64,000 bases of DNA from contig JXTC01000174.1 in assembly GCA_002914845.1 (NCBI GenBank), positions 403,233-467,232 on the forward strand, in the 5' to 3' direction. The notes beneath the pieces are model-generated. The model was given only the letters and a program-made list of their open reading frames with translations, ran no database searches and was not told where the DNA came from. The translations under genes and the position numbers were made by a program. Below are positions 35,122 through 46,969 of this stretch, one piece after another. The stretch is from Trema orientale. Taxonomy: Eukaryota; Streptophyta; Magnoliopsida; Rosales; Cannabaceae. Positions within the stretch are counted from its first letter, which is position 1. Each line of letters starts with the position of its first letter.

Positions 35122-37355
35122 ATGTTCATGTCTAAACTTTCAAGAGTTGGATTCTGGATGGTTAAAGAGCTCTCTAGAGGTAATGCCCCTAACCCCACTT
35201 CCCATTTTGGCCTCTTTTCTCCAATGCTTTAACCAAAAAATCAATGGAGTTTGAAGCTGAACTCTTGTTCAGTTCTTATAACGAGATTAAATTTTACAGA
35301 CAATGGTTGCTACTTCCATATATCTTGTGTGAATAACTTGATATGGAACAAGACTTTGAGTACTTATTCACCCGCAATTTTTTTTTTTCCTTTCTATGTC
35401 AGGAAAATCTAGAGGCTTAACTAGAACTGGATATACACTGAGACCTTTTAGCCAATACTTGCAAACACTGGTTAGTTATGTTCTTCTTTTTTTTTTAAAA
35501 AAAAAATTATGTCATTTGTTGTTTGGGAAATTTATGCATTATTTTCCATGAGAATTTGTATAATAACTTAATAAGCTTTTTATGATTTGAGGAAATGTTG
35601 CACAAATAAGGTCGGTGCACTTACACATTGAGTCACGTGGCACTGCTCCTCCCTTCTCTTAACGCTGTTGCCCTAGCTATGTTGATATCCAATTCTGTAT
35701 CCTCTGGAATACATATCTGAAATTTTTTTTAAGAAGCTGATGAAGAAAACTTAGCAATTCTGAGAAGATTAGGGATAAAGGGCAATTACAATACTTTTGC
35801 AAGCATTGGTAGAAATAGTTTGGTTAAGATTCACAGGTCTTTATGTAGTTTGCCTGACGTAATTTTTTGGAGTAATATTGAAATTTTGGGAATAAGTAGG
35901 AGAATGACAGCAATATCTTGCTATTGATACTTGTACTACTTTTATTATCACAGCTTATGCAAGCTATGTTGTCTAAGTTCTACTTCAATTCAGAGAGATA
36001 TTACAGTTACCCTGTTTTTCCTATTTTCATTACGATTGTGCTTTATTGATGTTTAAAACAATTTGACCAGTCAGAAACTAAGGTGTCAAGGGCAGCAATC
36101 TTTCAGAAGCATCATCATTTTTCTTCAGTAACGGATAGCAGTCCTTCAGAGGAAAGGAATGACCAGGAAAAAGAGTAAGCTGCTTTGGTTTTAAATAGCC
36201 AGGGATATTGCAAAGACATGGATTCTTGATGCTTTGTCATTCTGCTGATTTATTCATTTTACGTAGAGTACCTGGAGACTGGAGTTTAGAGGAAGCACTA
36301 TTGGTTAAAGGATATAGCTGAGAAGTTATTTTTTATTTGTACTAAATTTATAATGTTCTATTGTGCGAGTGAATGTTGTAGTTAGTGTATTTTGTGTTAT
36401 TGTACTCTTTTTCATTTCTGGCACAAGTATATTATGTTTTCACTGTGAGATATACTAATTTAATTGCTAATCGGCGGCTACAGATGATCAATTCCATGGA
36501 CATTGTTGGTGAAACACATTATTTTTTAAAATTTTCTGAGATCCGCAGTTTTCAATCAGATTTTTTCTTTTCTCTTTGTATTCAGGATTTCTGTGACATT
36601 TGTCGATAAGGATGGAGAGGAGAAGCACATTAAGGTTCCAATTGGAATGTCTATGCTAGAAGCTGCTCATGAAAATGACATTGAACTTGAAGGCAAGAAT
36701 TTTCTGATGCCTCTTTAATTCCCACCTTAATGTATCAGCAACTTTACTGTCCATTGTAATTGTTTTACTGCATTCATGTCTTAATTCATGGATATGTTTC
36801 ATCATAATGTATAGTGCTCTTGGACATACTCTTAGTAGTCAGTTCTTAGTTCTTTCTTGTTATTCACAAAACCTAATGCTCTGCTTCAAATTTTATATCA
36901 GGAGCTTGTGAAGGCTCACTTGCCTGTTCAACGTGTCACGTGATTGTTATGGTATGTTTCGGCAGTATTTACAATGAAAAACTGTGCTTTGTAAACACTT
37001 TCTGTTGAGTTTCTGCATTTTGTTATGCTGAACCAGGAGGAGCTAATCGTTGAATCTTAAGTGTAGGATGTGGAGTACTATAATAAATTAGAAGACCCAA
37101 CTGATGAGGAAAATGACATGTTGGATCTGGCTTTTGGACTTACAGAAACGTAAGAGCACAAACTTCCCTACGAATTTTATTTTATTTATCTCTTGATGTC
37201 ATTCAGGAAGGATTAAATTTTATGTTTTGGTATTTTGTAGGTCTCGTCTGGGGTGTCAAGTAATTGCAAAACCCGAACTAGATGGAGTTCGTTTAGCTAT
37301 TCCTGCCGCTACTCGAAACTTTGCTGTTGATGGATATGTTCCAAAACCACACTAA
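35122..37355 (+). CDS. Mitochondrial adrenodoxin-like [2Fe-2S] ferredoxin, 7 exons, 194 aa
   Basis: Exons: 35122-35179, 35403-35470, 36071-36174, 36586-36692, 36902-36951, 37067-37149, 37241-37355. Residues 1 to about 60 are Arg/Ser-rich and poor in acids, typical of a mitochondrial presequence. The ferredoxin fold starts near residue 78 (ISVTFVDKDGEEKHIKVPIG). The cluster ligands are Cys115, 121, 124 and 162 (ACEGSLACSTCHV, then LGCQV), i.e. C-x5-C-x2-C-x37-C of the adrenodoxin class. It should carry electrons from ferredoxin reductase to iron-sulfur cluster assembly and biotin synthesis in the mitochondrial matrix, like Arabidopsis MFDX1/2. Intron 4 begins GCAAGA and ends ATCAG, a GC-AG intron; no nearby GT keeps the frame. 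A second in-frame ATG at 35128 is possible. Divergent from BIN4; upstream of TRIC. Confidence 0.93.
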
Positions 37356-38225
37356 GACGTGATAAAGCAACAGAAGAGAGGTGGTTAAAGTTTTACGAAT
37401 GTAATCATCCCATTTTTGTAGCTCCTGTATTCTATTTGATCAATCAATATGCCTTTGTGGGCACCATTTTCATCTTCTTTCTTCAAATCTTCCCCCTCCC
37501 TTGTTTGGGGTTCAAATATGGCGGTTGTTGGTTTAAATTATATTGTTGAGTTTAACATCTACAGAACTAGTGTAATAGTTCTCATGATTTTGAGGGAATT
37601 TTCCTGACCAATAGTATGGTTTATGCAATGCAATAAGGAACTTTGTTTCTTTCGACCTTACAAGATACACATGATTTGGTTTTGGTCCTTTTGCATTCCA
37701 ATCCGATTTGCTGACATTGTAGCCGCCGGCAAATTCGGTTGTTCTCTCACAACCAACCGTATTTACAGTCCGTTATGATTGGAAGAAACCATTTTTCCTC
37801 GGTTTCGGTTTCGATTTTTAGTAAAGACGGTTTACACATTAATTGGAGGAAGGAAAGGAGAAATGATATTTAGATTCATCTAATGTTTTGACCTCAGTTG
37901 AAAAGTTGTTTTAGGCTAAAATTGATTTATATCTCTCTGTTTTTGAACTCAATAGGGCTCGGTAAAGGATGTTCAACCGAGGTCGAAATCAAACTCATGG
38001 CTATAGTTTTTATTGATGTTTAGGGACGTGGGAGAAATGTGGATAATTTTGTATTTTTCTATTTATCATTGAAAAGAAAAATATAAATAAGTTTATAAGT
38101 TGTTCCAATGTGACTTGTGAGCTAAAATATAATAAAAATGGATTTTTATTTTTTTCATAATTTTCTCAAAAGTTGCCGTTGGAAACTAGCTATGTGCATA
38201 CGAAAACGTGACTCCATGTGAAGAT
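37356..38225. other. 3' UTR of the ferredoxin gene and TRIC upstream region
   Basis: Same-strand spacer. The polyadenylation area is probably 37400-37450 (TATTTGATCAATCAATATG). Nothing else recognised. Confidence 0.45.
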
Positions 38226-38244
38226 GGCCCAAACGTTAGGGTTT
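38226..38244 (+). promoter_or_regulatory. GGCCCA site plus telo-box upstream of TRIC
   Basis: GGCCCA (38226-38231) and TAGGGTTT (38237-38244, the reverse of AAACCCTA) sit 6 bp apart. A TATA box follows at 38294-38301 (TATATATA), and a C/T-rich leader then runs to the ATG at 38410. This motif pair co-occurs in plant promoters of ribosomal and organelle-biogenesis genes. Confidence 0.7.
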
Positions 38245-38293
38245 TAGCCGGTCGAGGACTCCAGATAGAGACTAGTAATATACCTTATATTGT

Positions 38294-38301
38294 TATATAT
38301 A
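38294..38301 (+). promoter_or_regulatory. TATA box for TRIC
   Basis: TATATATA about 110 bp before the ATG, followed by a TCTTCTCTTC-rich leader. Confidence 0.55.
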
Positions 38302-38409
38302 CATACAAACAAAACCCAATAACATTTCCTCTTCTCTTCTTCTCTCGTTATCCTCAAACCAAAAGTTTGAAACTAACGAAAGCAAATACTGAGTGAATCT
38401 AGAACAGAG

Positions 38410-41400
38410 ATGGAGCAAGGAAAGCAGGGAGTGATGGTGGCCAAGTTCTTACCTAACCAGAACCCAATTGAGCAATTACAAGCTCGCTACAAGGAGTTGG
38501 AAACTGGGTTCAGGGCTTGGTTGGCCAAGCAGTCTTTGCCCGTCGAAGCCGCCATCGTCACCGTCACCAGCGCCGCTCAGGGCGCTGCCATCGGTGCTTT
38601 CATGGGTACCCTTACAAACGACGCTGCTTCTCCTATTCCCACTCCTCCTCAGGCCAACCTTAACCCTCAAGCCATGGCCTCCCTCAAGCAAGCCCAGGTA
38701 GCTTTCTCTTTGTCCAATAATTCAATTCATATTTTCTCGGTAACCAAACACACCCCTTCTAATGAGAGAGGAGAAATTAGAAAAGGATTGAGGAACCCGC
38801 TTATAGAAGATAAGGTTTTGATTTCAAGGGAGAAAAGGGTTTCTTTTAATTCTTTTTTATGATCATTATAATACATTGTTTTAGTTCTGATAATTACGAT
38901 ACTGTAGCTAGCTTAAAAACTTGGGGAAATGAGAAATAGAACAGGTATGAAACTCCATAAAGATAGGTAGAACCCAAGTTTGGTTAGCTCACTCAAATTT
39001 GGACAATTTTTGGTTACATTGGGTTGATTAATCATAAATTGGTACGCAAAAGTAGACAGTAAACTGAGACCTTATTCATCACTTTGTGAATCTACTGAAA
39101 CGAGGATGTTCAGTATCTTTCATTTTCTTTGAGCAAAAAAATCTACTTAAAGCTTGAATCTTGTCCTTCATGGTAAATATTATCGTCAACCCCAAATTTT
39201 GAGTTGGGTAAGTTTGGTCATGTGATTTGATCGGCATTTAGCATGAGGAAGAAGTTAAATGTTAGGAATAATGTATCTACGAAAGATACGAGTAGCATCT
39301 AACTTTCATAGTTCAGTGGTCTTCTTGGCATATGACAAGTGGTTTACATTGACTGCAGGCCCTTTCTGGAGGTCCCTTGGTACAAGCTCGCAACTTTGCT
39401 GTCATGACAGGTGTAAATGCTGGCATTTCCTGTGTTATGAAAAGGTTGAGGGGCAAGGAGGATGTTCAGTCTAGGTAAGATTCTCTTAGAATGCTCTCCA
39501 TGTCCTTTCTACCATATACTTTCCATAATATCCATTTCCTTTTTACCGTACTTTTTTTGATAACACCAACTACTCTCAGTGTTGTGTTCAGCACTGGTTC
39601 ATATGCCCATCTGTAATGACTGATGTGTGGTCACTGATCAGGGAAATTTCTTGTATTCTGAAATCACCAAAATTTGTATGAACCTCATAGCAGGATTTGC
39701 TTACTTGTTACCAACACTCTTAATAACTTCGCTGATAAATAGTTTGCTTTATAACACACTTTCGTCTCTTAATTGTCCAAATTTTAATAGACTCTCCTCT
39801 GTTATTCTAAAACAATTTAACTCTTACTACTAATTTTATTTTCCTTCTTTGTAATGAATCCATACAAAAATACCTCATTACTTTATTAAGTTCTATTTAG
39901 TGTTCTGCATGCATGTAGCCTTTGGAGCTTGTTTATTACAATAATTTTGGTCACTTGGATTTCCTATTCAAGTTTCAATTTCTTTTTAGCTTTTGTTCTA
40001 ACCAGTCCCTATCGAAAGTCGTTGTCTTTTGTTTTGTTATTTGTACTTCTGATTTTGATCTTCAATTAATGTTATTTTTGTTGTCAAAAAATGTCCCTAG
40101 CATAAGTAGAGAATAGATTTGTTGCCTTGGTATCTTTGCAGCCATTTTTGGATGGTTGGAAGTTCAGAAAAATGGACTTTAGAGTAGGTATCATGATCGG
40201 TTTAGGAAAACTCAATGCGTGTATTGTATGGGTTTCTTGAATTTCATAGAATACACTTTTCTCTGTGGTTTAGACAAAGACTAAGCGCTTTTTTTAAAAA
40301 AAAAAATTATGGCCAGTGAATCTTTCTAGCATCGCTATTGCCTATTTGGGCTAGATGGAAATCATGGTCAAGTGGGTTTGGGCAGATCTTATATAGACCA
40401 TGCTGTTTCTGTTTTGATACCATGCTGTTTCTGTTTTGATTACTTTTGGATTTTTGGCTGTAACTTGGGGAAAGTGAGTGCTATGCTTCTAATTGTTTAA
40501 GTAGTTCCAAAAATAAAAATAAAAATAAAAAAAAAGACAGGTAATAGTGGTGTTTGAAGGTAACTATCTAAAGTTGTTGAGTTGAATCTTTTCGGAGTTC
40601 ACTTCCCATCAAACCTTTCTCTGGTTTTCAATATTCTAATCTTCATTCCTTTATAAGTAAGACTATTGGCTTTCTATTGCAGTATGGTGGCAGCTTTTGG
40701 TTCTGGTGCCATGTTTTCATTGGTAAGTGGCATGGGCGGTCCGAATCTGGCAGCCAATGCAGTCACTTCTGGACTTTTCTTTGCACTTGTTCAAGGTGGA
40801 CTTTTCCAGGTAATCTTCACAACTGTTAGGGGCCGTTTGATATGGGATAATCTTTAGGTGGGAATGAGTATCTCAATGCATCCCCATATAAGGACCCAGT
40901 AAAGTAATTACCTCGGGAATCAAATCCTCTTAAGTGGGTCTGAAAGTTACCAAAACATGTGGATTTCAAATGGCCCCCTATCTAAAACCCAACCTAAAAA
41001 AGGAAATAGAAAAAAAAATACGACATCCTAGGAACCATAGCAAATTATTTTATTTTATACTAACAAATTTTATTATTTTATAAGTAATTTAATTTTTTAG
41101 TTACTTTTTAATTTTAATTTAAGCATATTCCCATGCGCAACCAAATACAGTTATTTAACATCCTATGAATCATAGACAAGATTACTGTGTGTAACCAAAC
41201 ACAATTATTCTGGATATTAGACAATCATATCACCATCTTCAGCATTCTCATTAATTTGAAAACTGAGATTACCTTGTACCAAAAGCCCCTTATGAGTAGC
41301 GGAAATGCCAGGATGTGTTTCATTTCAAGCTCTTCCCTATATTTGTTGCGGAGCTTGTACCCAGGCTATGTACATGATTCCAATCTGCTGAAACTTTTCA

Positions 41401-41922
41401 CCCATCATAGTATCTCGTTTGTTGTATGAATTTGCCAATATATCTTGTTACACTGGCCAAACTTTAATTTAAAAAAACACTTCCTTGATTACTATTCAGT
41501 TGGGGCAAAAGTTTTCTCAACCGCCAACGGAAGATCTTTACTATGCTAAAACAAGGAGCTTGTTGAGTAACCTTGGCCTCCAGAATTACGAGAAGAACTT
41601 TAAGAGGGGGTTATTGACAGATGCTACTCTACCTTTGCTTACCGATAGGTAATTATTTGGATAACTTTCATAGGAACAATTCTTTCCCTGTCATCTGTTC
41701 ATGTTCACATGATGACTAATAGCATTTCTCATTGCGTGTTTCAGTGCACTTAGAGACGTGAAGATCCCACCGGGACCACGGCTCCTCATTCTTGATCACA
41801 TTCAAAGGTAGAAAACATCTCCCTTACGTACTCGTGATCTCGAGATTTAATAAAGTTTCCTCACTTTCTGAATAACTTCTGGTTTCAGGGACCCAGAGCT
41901 AAAGGGGAAGCGAGGAAGATAA
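38410..41922 (+). CDS. Tim17/22/23-family protein of the HP30/TRIC type with SAM domain, 258 aa
   Basis: Exons: 38410-38697, 39359-39474, 40683-40809, 41500-41648, 41745-41807, 41889-41922. The N-terminal two thirds form the PRAT (Tim17) domain: hydrophobic segments near residues 47-68 (AAIVTVTSAAQGAAIGAFMG), 100-125 (ARNFAVMTGVNAGISCVM), 137-155 and 158-175, with the Gly-rich AAFGSGAMFSLVSGMGG stretch. The C-terminal part (about 188-250, YYAKTRSLLSNLGLQNYEKNF to PGPRLLILDHIQ) is a SAM domain, ending in basic GKRGR. This architecture defines Arabidopsis HP30 and HP30-2, also called TRIC1 and TRIC2, reported in chloroplast envelope preprotein import and mitochondrial tRNA import. All phases agree. 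By position it corresponds to AT5G24650, as the adjacent BIN4 and LSU support. The last exon is only 34 bp. Confidence 0.93.
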
Positions 41923-41989
41923 ACTGTTTTGTTGAGCTAGTTTACCTGCCAATTAAGCCAATTTAACAGTATTAGACGCAAATAGTGAG

Positions 41990-44815
41990 GGGATGTGTTT
42001 TGAAATGAGATAATGTGATTGTGTTTGTTTATTTGTCCTGAAAATGGGATTGCCACAATTTCTTGCAGTAAATTTGATTAGTAATACCCTCTCTCTCAAA
42101 CCCTCTTCCTCTCCTCATGAGAAGTTACTTCATGGCCGGTGGCCCTAGACCACACTTTTGTTGCCGCTCCCATGCGATCAGTAAATATCCACTTCTGAAA
42201 CAGTAGAGAGAGATACTCGATACGTGCTCGCTTGTGTATAGATAGACAGAAAAATTACTATGAGATATCAGCAAAGACAAGTCGTGATGTCAAGATTTTA
42301 TCGAGTTTTCGCACTTTGTGAATAACTTTTGGCTCAAGGGACTCAAAAAGGGAGGAAAATGAACTATTTTTTTTTTTAAGAAAAAGAAAAAAAATTTAAG
42401 GTAATTTACGTGCCATTAGTTAAGTTCTTTCACCAGTTTCAAAAGTAGATACTGCGAGTGAGAATTAAGATAGGGATAAAGTCCCTAAACTAAGGAGAAA
42501 GTATCACTTTAGTCTTTAAAATTTAAATATTATCATATTGGTTCTTAAACTATTAAAAATATTTAATTTAGTTATTATTATTATATATTTTGTTTGATTC
42601 TTGATAAAATGAGCATATGATATGCATTTGTCATTATGTATTATTGATCTCAATAAAATATTACCTATTAAATAGTTTAATATTGATTTTTTGTTTAGTG
42701 TGCAATTAATTTTTATTCAACCAATTATTTTAAACTGTTTTATTTTATGTTATAATCTATATATAGTGTTCGACTATGGTTGTTGTACCACTTTATCTCC
42801 TGAATGGCTATGAATTATATATGTTGTACCACTTTATCTCCTGAATTTTTAACTTACATAGTAATAGTTCCTGAATTATGTAATTGTTAAAACAATAATC
42901 TTTTTGTCATAAACTGTTAACGTTATTACAAAGCATACGGTTTGGTAATTGTGGCAAAAAATGAGATTCTGAATTTTTAACTTACACAATAAACTAGCAA
43001 GACTATGCAATTATTGCAGCAATGATCATTTTCTTCACAAACTGTTAAATTTTTAACAGAAATGAGTCATGTGCAAAGTGCATAGTTTAGTAATTATAGC
43101 TTAAAAATGAAATTATGACTCATAGAAATAAATAATGCCCAATTATACGCTTTGTCTATAATTATTTTCTGTTAAAAAACTAACAGTTTGTAACAAATGG
43201 ACTATTGTTGTAACAATTGCATAATTCAGGGGTAAGTTGAAAATTCGGATGTCAAAGTAATACAATAAGTATAGTTTAGAAATCATTGTTACCATTATTA
43301 TATTTCATAATTCATGAGTATAGATATTATATTTTATCTAATCTATTTTATATTTCAAAATAAAATGAAAGTTACCAGTTTTGAAAATCTGCCAAATCTA
43401 TATCTTCTTCTTCAATGTTTTGCTTAAGAAACTCCATGCTTTGCTTTACGATTACTATGAAATTGCTTTAATACTTCAAACACATAAAGTACTCATTTTC
43501 TAATGTCTTAAAAACATTCTCCAAGCATGTTCTCTAAATTTATTCTCAAAAATTGGTATTTTTCTAAATATTTATTAAAAGTGTTATTTTCTAAAACAAG
43601 TTTTAAAAAATGATTTTAATCATAAGTCCGGGATTTTTTAATTTGAGTTTTTTAGCCAAATGACTAAATTTTAAATCATAATTTGCAAAATAGTCGTTTT
43701 TCAAACACTGATTATTTACAAAATGGATGTTTTTCATGTTTAGTAGATAAAAAATATTGATTTATTTTTTGAAAAATTGATTTACTTTTCAAAAATCGAT
43801 TTACTTATAAAAACATTAATTTACTTTATAAAAAGTATATCAACTAAAAAACGGTCATTTATCATAATAAAATTATAAAATAGTCATTTATTAAATAGGT
43901 GTAAAAAATGGCCACTTTTTTAAATTGATCTTAAAAAGAGGCAATTTCTCATAAATATTCCTTCAATTTTTGGTACTTTCGGCCCTGAATTTTGTAACAA
44001 GTCCTTTTTATTTCAACTGGGGGAGGTGAGTGCTCTCTGGCTTATGCATTAAAGTAAGAAGAGCACAACCCAACCTATAAATTTCTATGGACTATGCATT
44101 AAAGTAAGAAGTGCCCAACCCAATCTGTCCAATGTGGATTTTGGTTTCAACTGAGGGCGAGTGCTCGACTTATATAATGTTTTGAGATGAGATAATGTGA
44201 TTGTGTTGTTTGTTTGTCCAAGAACTTGGCTTGTCACAAATTTTTGGAGTAAATTTGATAACAAATATGTCTAGTGTAGGATTCGAATCCTATTCTACAA
44301 ATCTAGAAAGCTAATAGAATATTTATCCTATAACTTTCTATATGAAAATTATTTTTAAATTTACAGAATAGAATTCTAATCATATACCAAATGATGTACT
44401 CTCTCTCCTAATGAGACATTACTTCTAAATGGTCCTACACCGATATTTTCATTAATTAATTCTAAAACAATTAAGAAAGAGAGAACTTAATTCATGCATG
44501 CACTTTTCCCTATGGAGACAGAGAAGGAAAAATACAGTCAGATATCACTATAGAGAAGTCATGATGGATTTTTATCAAGTTTTCTCACTCTGTGATTATA
44601 TTAGTGATTATATTAGTTTTTTGCTTCAAGAACTCAGAACTATTGGGAAGCAAAGGAAAATGGACCTTTTTTCTTTTCTTCTTTTTTTTTTTCCCTTTTT
44701 TGAAGTGAGATAAAATGTCCATGTTATATTTGTTTGTCCTGAAAATCATAGTTCTCATTAGCAATACTCTCATCTCTCACATACGAAGTTACTGTTTGGC
44801 CCTACACCTCACTTT
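41990..44815 (+). repeat. Decayed tandem copies of the TRIC terminal exon and 3' flank
   Basis: The real segment 41830-42180 (intron end, last exon, 3' UTR with GAGATAATGTGATTGTG and TTTGTCCTGAAAA) is echoed at 42270-42370 (TTTTGTGAATAACTTTTGGC, then AAGGGACTCAAAAAGGGAGG). It is echoed again at 44160-44425 (GATGAGATAATGTGATTGTG; TAATGAGACATTACTTC) and at 44550-44815 (TTTTCTCACTCTGTGA; GGGAAGCAAAGGAAAATGGAC; TTTGTCCTGAAAATCATAG). The copies are degenerate and separated by unrelated AT-rich sequence. They encode nothing complete. Confidence 0.7.
42822..43265. mobile_element. MITE-like element with long inverted repeats
   Basis: The left arm (about 42832-42920) and right arm (about 43171-43257) are inverted copies of roughly 85 bp. 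Shared features include CCTGAATTATGTAATTGTTA-type sequence, ACAATAAT/ACAATAGT and AAACTGTTA. A third partial copy lies between them (42960-43050). The left end is preceded by a direct repeat of TGTTGTACCACTTTATCTCC (42781 and 42822). The long terminal repeats suggest a Mutator-like non-autonomous element; I could not define a target-site duplication. Confidence 0.6.
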
Positions 44816-45039
44816 CCTTTTATGTCCCATCTCCCCAACTTGGTTAATGAATTGTCCATTTCCTAAATGGTAAATTCCAAAGCAAGAAACTTATAACTAA
44901 TGCCGATCCGTTGTCCCTAAATTCAACTCAAGAGCCAACAATTGCTGTGGGGTACATACCATAGTGTGACGCCGAAAATGGTTTCCTCCTTTCTGTGGTT
45001 TTGGGGGTGGACCATTTCCAATGTCAAAATGCCATGCCT

Positions 45040-45075
<36 letters not shown>

Positions 45076-46270
45076 TTCATTCTCCTACTTTTTCAGAGCA
45101 AATCTCCGCCATGCTTTTTGCGGGTTGCCTAACCCGTTTGCTTCTTATACAGATACGTGTATATTTGACTCTTAATTATTTATAATCCTTATTTTAATCC
45201 CATTAACCTTATAAATCAACCCTCTTTTCTTAATCCCATTGCCTAGGCTTTGACAAAATGATTACCACACTTTTATACTTCTTGTTCTCGTAAATGGTCG
45301 CGCGTCATATCAGACCACCAAATGCGTCACTAACCATTTATTTATTTATTTTTTTTGAAAAGCACTAACCATTTATTAAGATCTAAGTACATGTATTATT
45401 TTGTTGATAATGGTGGGCCCTTTTGTAAAGTCGTGTTTCGCCAATTCAAAACAAGCAATATTTAATTCCCATTGGCGAAATTACAGTCCAAGGAAAATCA
45501 CAGTTTGAATCTGACTAACGAACCACTGCGCTATACATATTAAGGTCCAACCATAAAAAGAAAGTCTTCGAACTCTATTCTACGAATTGCGTGCACGTTA
45601 CTGACAGCGTGTTGAATTAAAATTTTTGAGACCGACATTTGACGACGTAAATATATGAAATTGACGCCTCAGGTAAAAATTCAAACTTATTCAAGGTCAA
45701 AATTGTAAATCCGTACCATCGAGGTGAGAATGAATGTGAATTCAGACTAGAAAACCATCGCTGTTCTATCATCTTTGCATGTGGATGTGCTTTTTCTTGA
45801 CTGGTTAACGTTTCTTCCTATTTGACTTTCAAGCCAAAATAAAAAATAAAAAAATAAAAAAAGTAATTTTGCAAAATCTGATTGGCTAGTGAAATTTGAG
45901 ACCGTAATAGAGACAAAGTAATCATATTCGCTTAATTTGAGCCACCCATAGTGGCCAATTCTAGATCTAGAATTAAAATATGGGAAGATCAATATTAGAA
46001 ATTATACAAAATTAATGCGTAATTTCTTCTGCAAAAATCGGATATTACATACAATTTACACGTAAAAACTATCTTTTTTTCTTTTAATCTAGTGATCAAT
46101 AGAAAAATTACAAGCGATCACAGACGGTGAAACAGAGGACCACACAAGACAAGACTAAATCAATCCACGAAAATGAAAAAACAAAAGGCCCCGAAACGGA
46201 CGGCTCAGATTATTCTACACTGTAAAGATGATCGACGACGATCGTCATCGCAATCACCGATGTTGATCGA
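44816..46270. other. Intergenic
   Basis: Contains a CTTT microsatellite at 45038-45076 and A/T-rich stretches. No supported gene; it includes the 3' flank of LSU. Confidence 0.5.
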
Positions 46271-46609
46271 TCAAAACCCAAATTTGCGAGCAGAAGCGGC
46301 AGCCTCCGCGGGGATCGAAATGGAGGCGGCCTGGAGGAGCTGCTGGGCCCGGGAGAGCTGGTCCATGAGGGAGACGATGCGCGCGTGATCGGAACGCGCC
46401 TGGTCGACGGCCTCGGCTTCGAGCTCGCCGAGCTGGGAGCAGAGCCGCTCCTCCGCCTCCTCGGCCACGCGGAGCCTCCGCCAAGCCTTGACGAGCTCCG
46501 TCTTCATCTCCTCCTCCCTCTCCTGGCTCCGCCTCAGCTCCTGCTCCAGCTCCTCGTTCCTCTTCTTCAGTGTCTGGTCTTCTTCCAAATTTGGCTTCGT
46601 CACCGCCAT
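46271..46609 (-). CDS. LSU: RESPONSE TO LOW SULFUR (LSU) family protein, 112 aa
   Basis: An intronless ORF. Most of the chain (about residues 10-95) is a heptad-rich coiled coil. It carries the LSU signature WRRLRVAEEAEERLCSQLGELEAE, then DQARSDHARIVSLMDQLSRAQ, as in Arabidopsis LSU1-4 (about 94 aa); this protein has a slightly longer C-terminal tail. LSU proteins are small plant interaction hubs induced by sulfur shortage, linked to redox enzymes and stress responses. The coding region is strikingly GC-rich beside AT-rich flanks, which generates long spurious ORFs on both strands. Upstream are a TATA box and a perfect UPE-box, strong support for sulfur-responsive control. By position it matches AT5G24655/AT5G24660 (LSU4/LSU2), downstream of TRIC2. 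Confidence 0.93.
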   Translation of the reverse strand: MAVTKPNLEEDQTLKKRNEELEQELRRSQEREEEMKTELVKAWRRLRVAEEAEERLCSQLGELEAEAVDQARSDHARIVSLMDQLSRAQQLLQAASISIPAEAAASARKFGF

Positions 46610-46704
46610 TGTTATCTTCTCCTCCTTCTTCTTCTTCTTCTTCTTCTTCGAGAAAATTTTTAACTGAAATCTCTGCGTTGCGAAACGTCTGGGAGCTCAA
46701 CCGC

Positions 46705-46712
46705 TTTATATA
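46705..46712 (-). promoter_or_regulatory. TATA box of LSU
   Basis: The minus strand reads TATATAAAG, about 95 bp upstream of the ATG. Confidence 0.8.
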
Positions 46713-46728
46713 GCGCCAAAAAGTAATG

Positions 46729-46748
46729 TGTCCAGGTTCAATGTATCT
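46729..46748 (-). promoter_or_regulatory. UPE-box (sulfur-deficiency element) of LSU
   Basis: The minus strand reads AGATACATTGAACCTGGACA, an exact fit to the published UPE-box pattern AG(G/A)T(A/T)CATTGAACCT(A/G)GACA bound by SLIM1/EIL3-type factors (pattern from memory). It lies 16 bp upstream of the TATA box. Confidence 0.9.
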
Positions 46749-46969
46749 AGACTCGGCCTTTGCAATTTCGTTTCCTGACGTATTTGCTTCGCTTCCATTA
46801 TTAAAAATAGAATTTTCCTTTTTTAAGATCTATTTTATTATATTTTATAAGGTGAACATTGCAATCAAATCATGCGCCTGCTTATTTAATTAATTGATTG
46901 GTGTTGTCCACGTGTTTGCTTCTCATTTGCTCTGCGCCTGGGAAGTTTGGGAAGGTTAATTGCAATTTG

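Noticed and set aside
46254..46700. 148-aa minus-strand and 92-aa plus-strand ORFs overlapping LSU
   Set aside because: Shadows of the GC-rich LSU coding region; the LSU frame alone shows family similarity.
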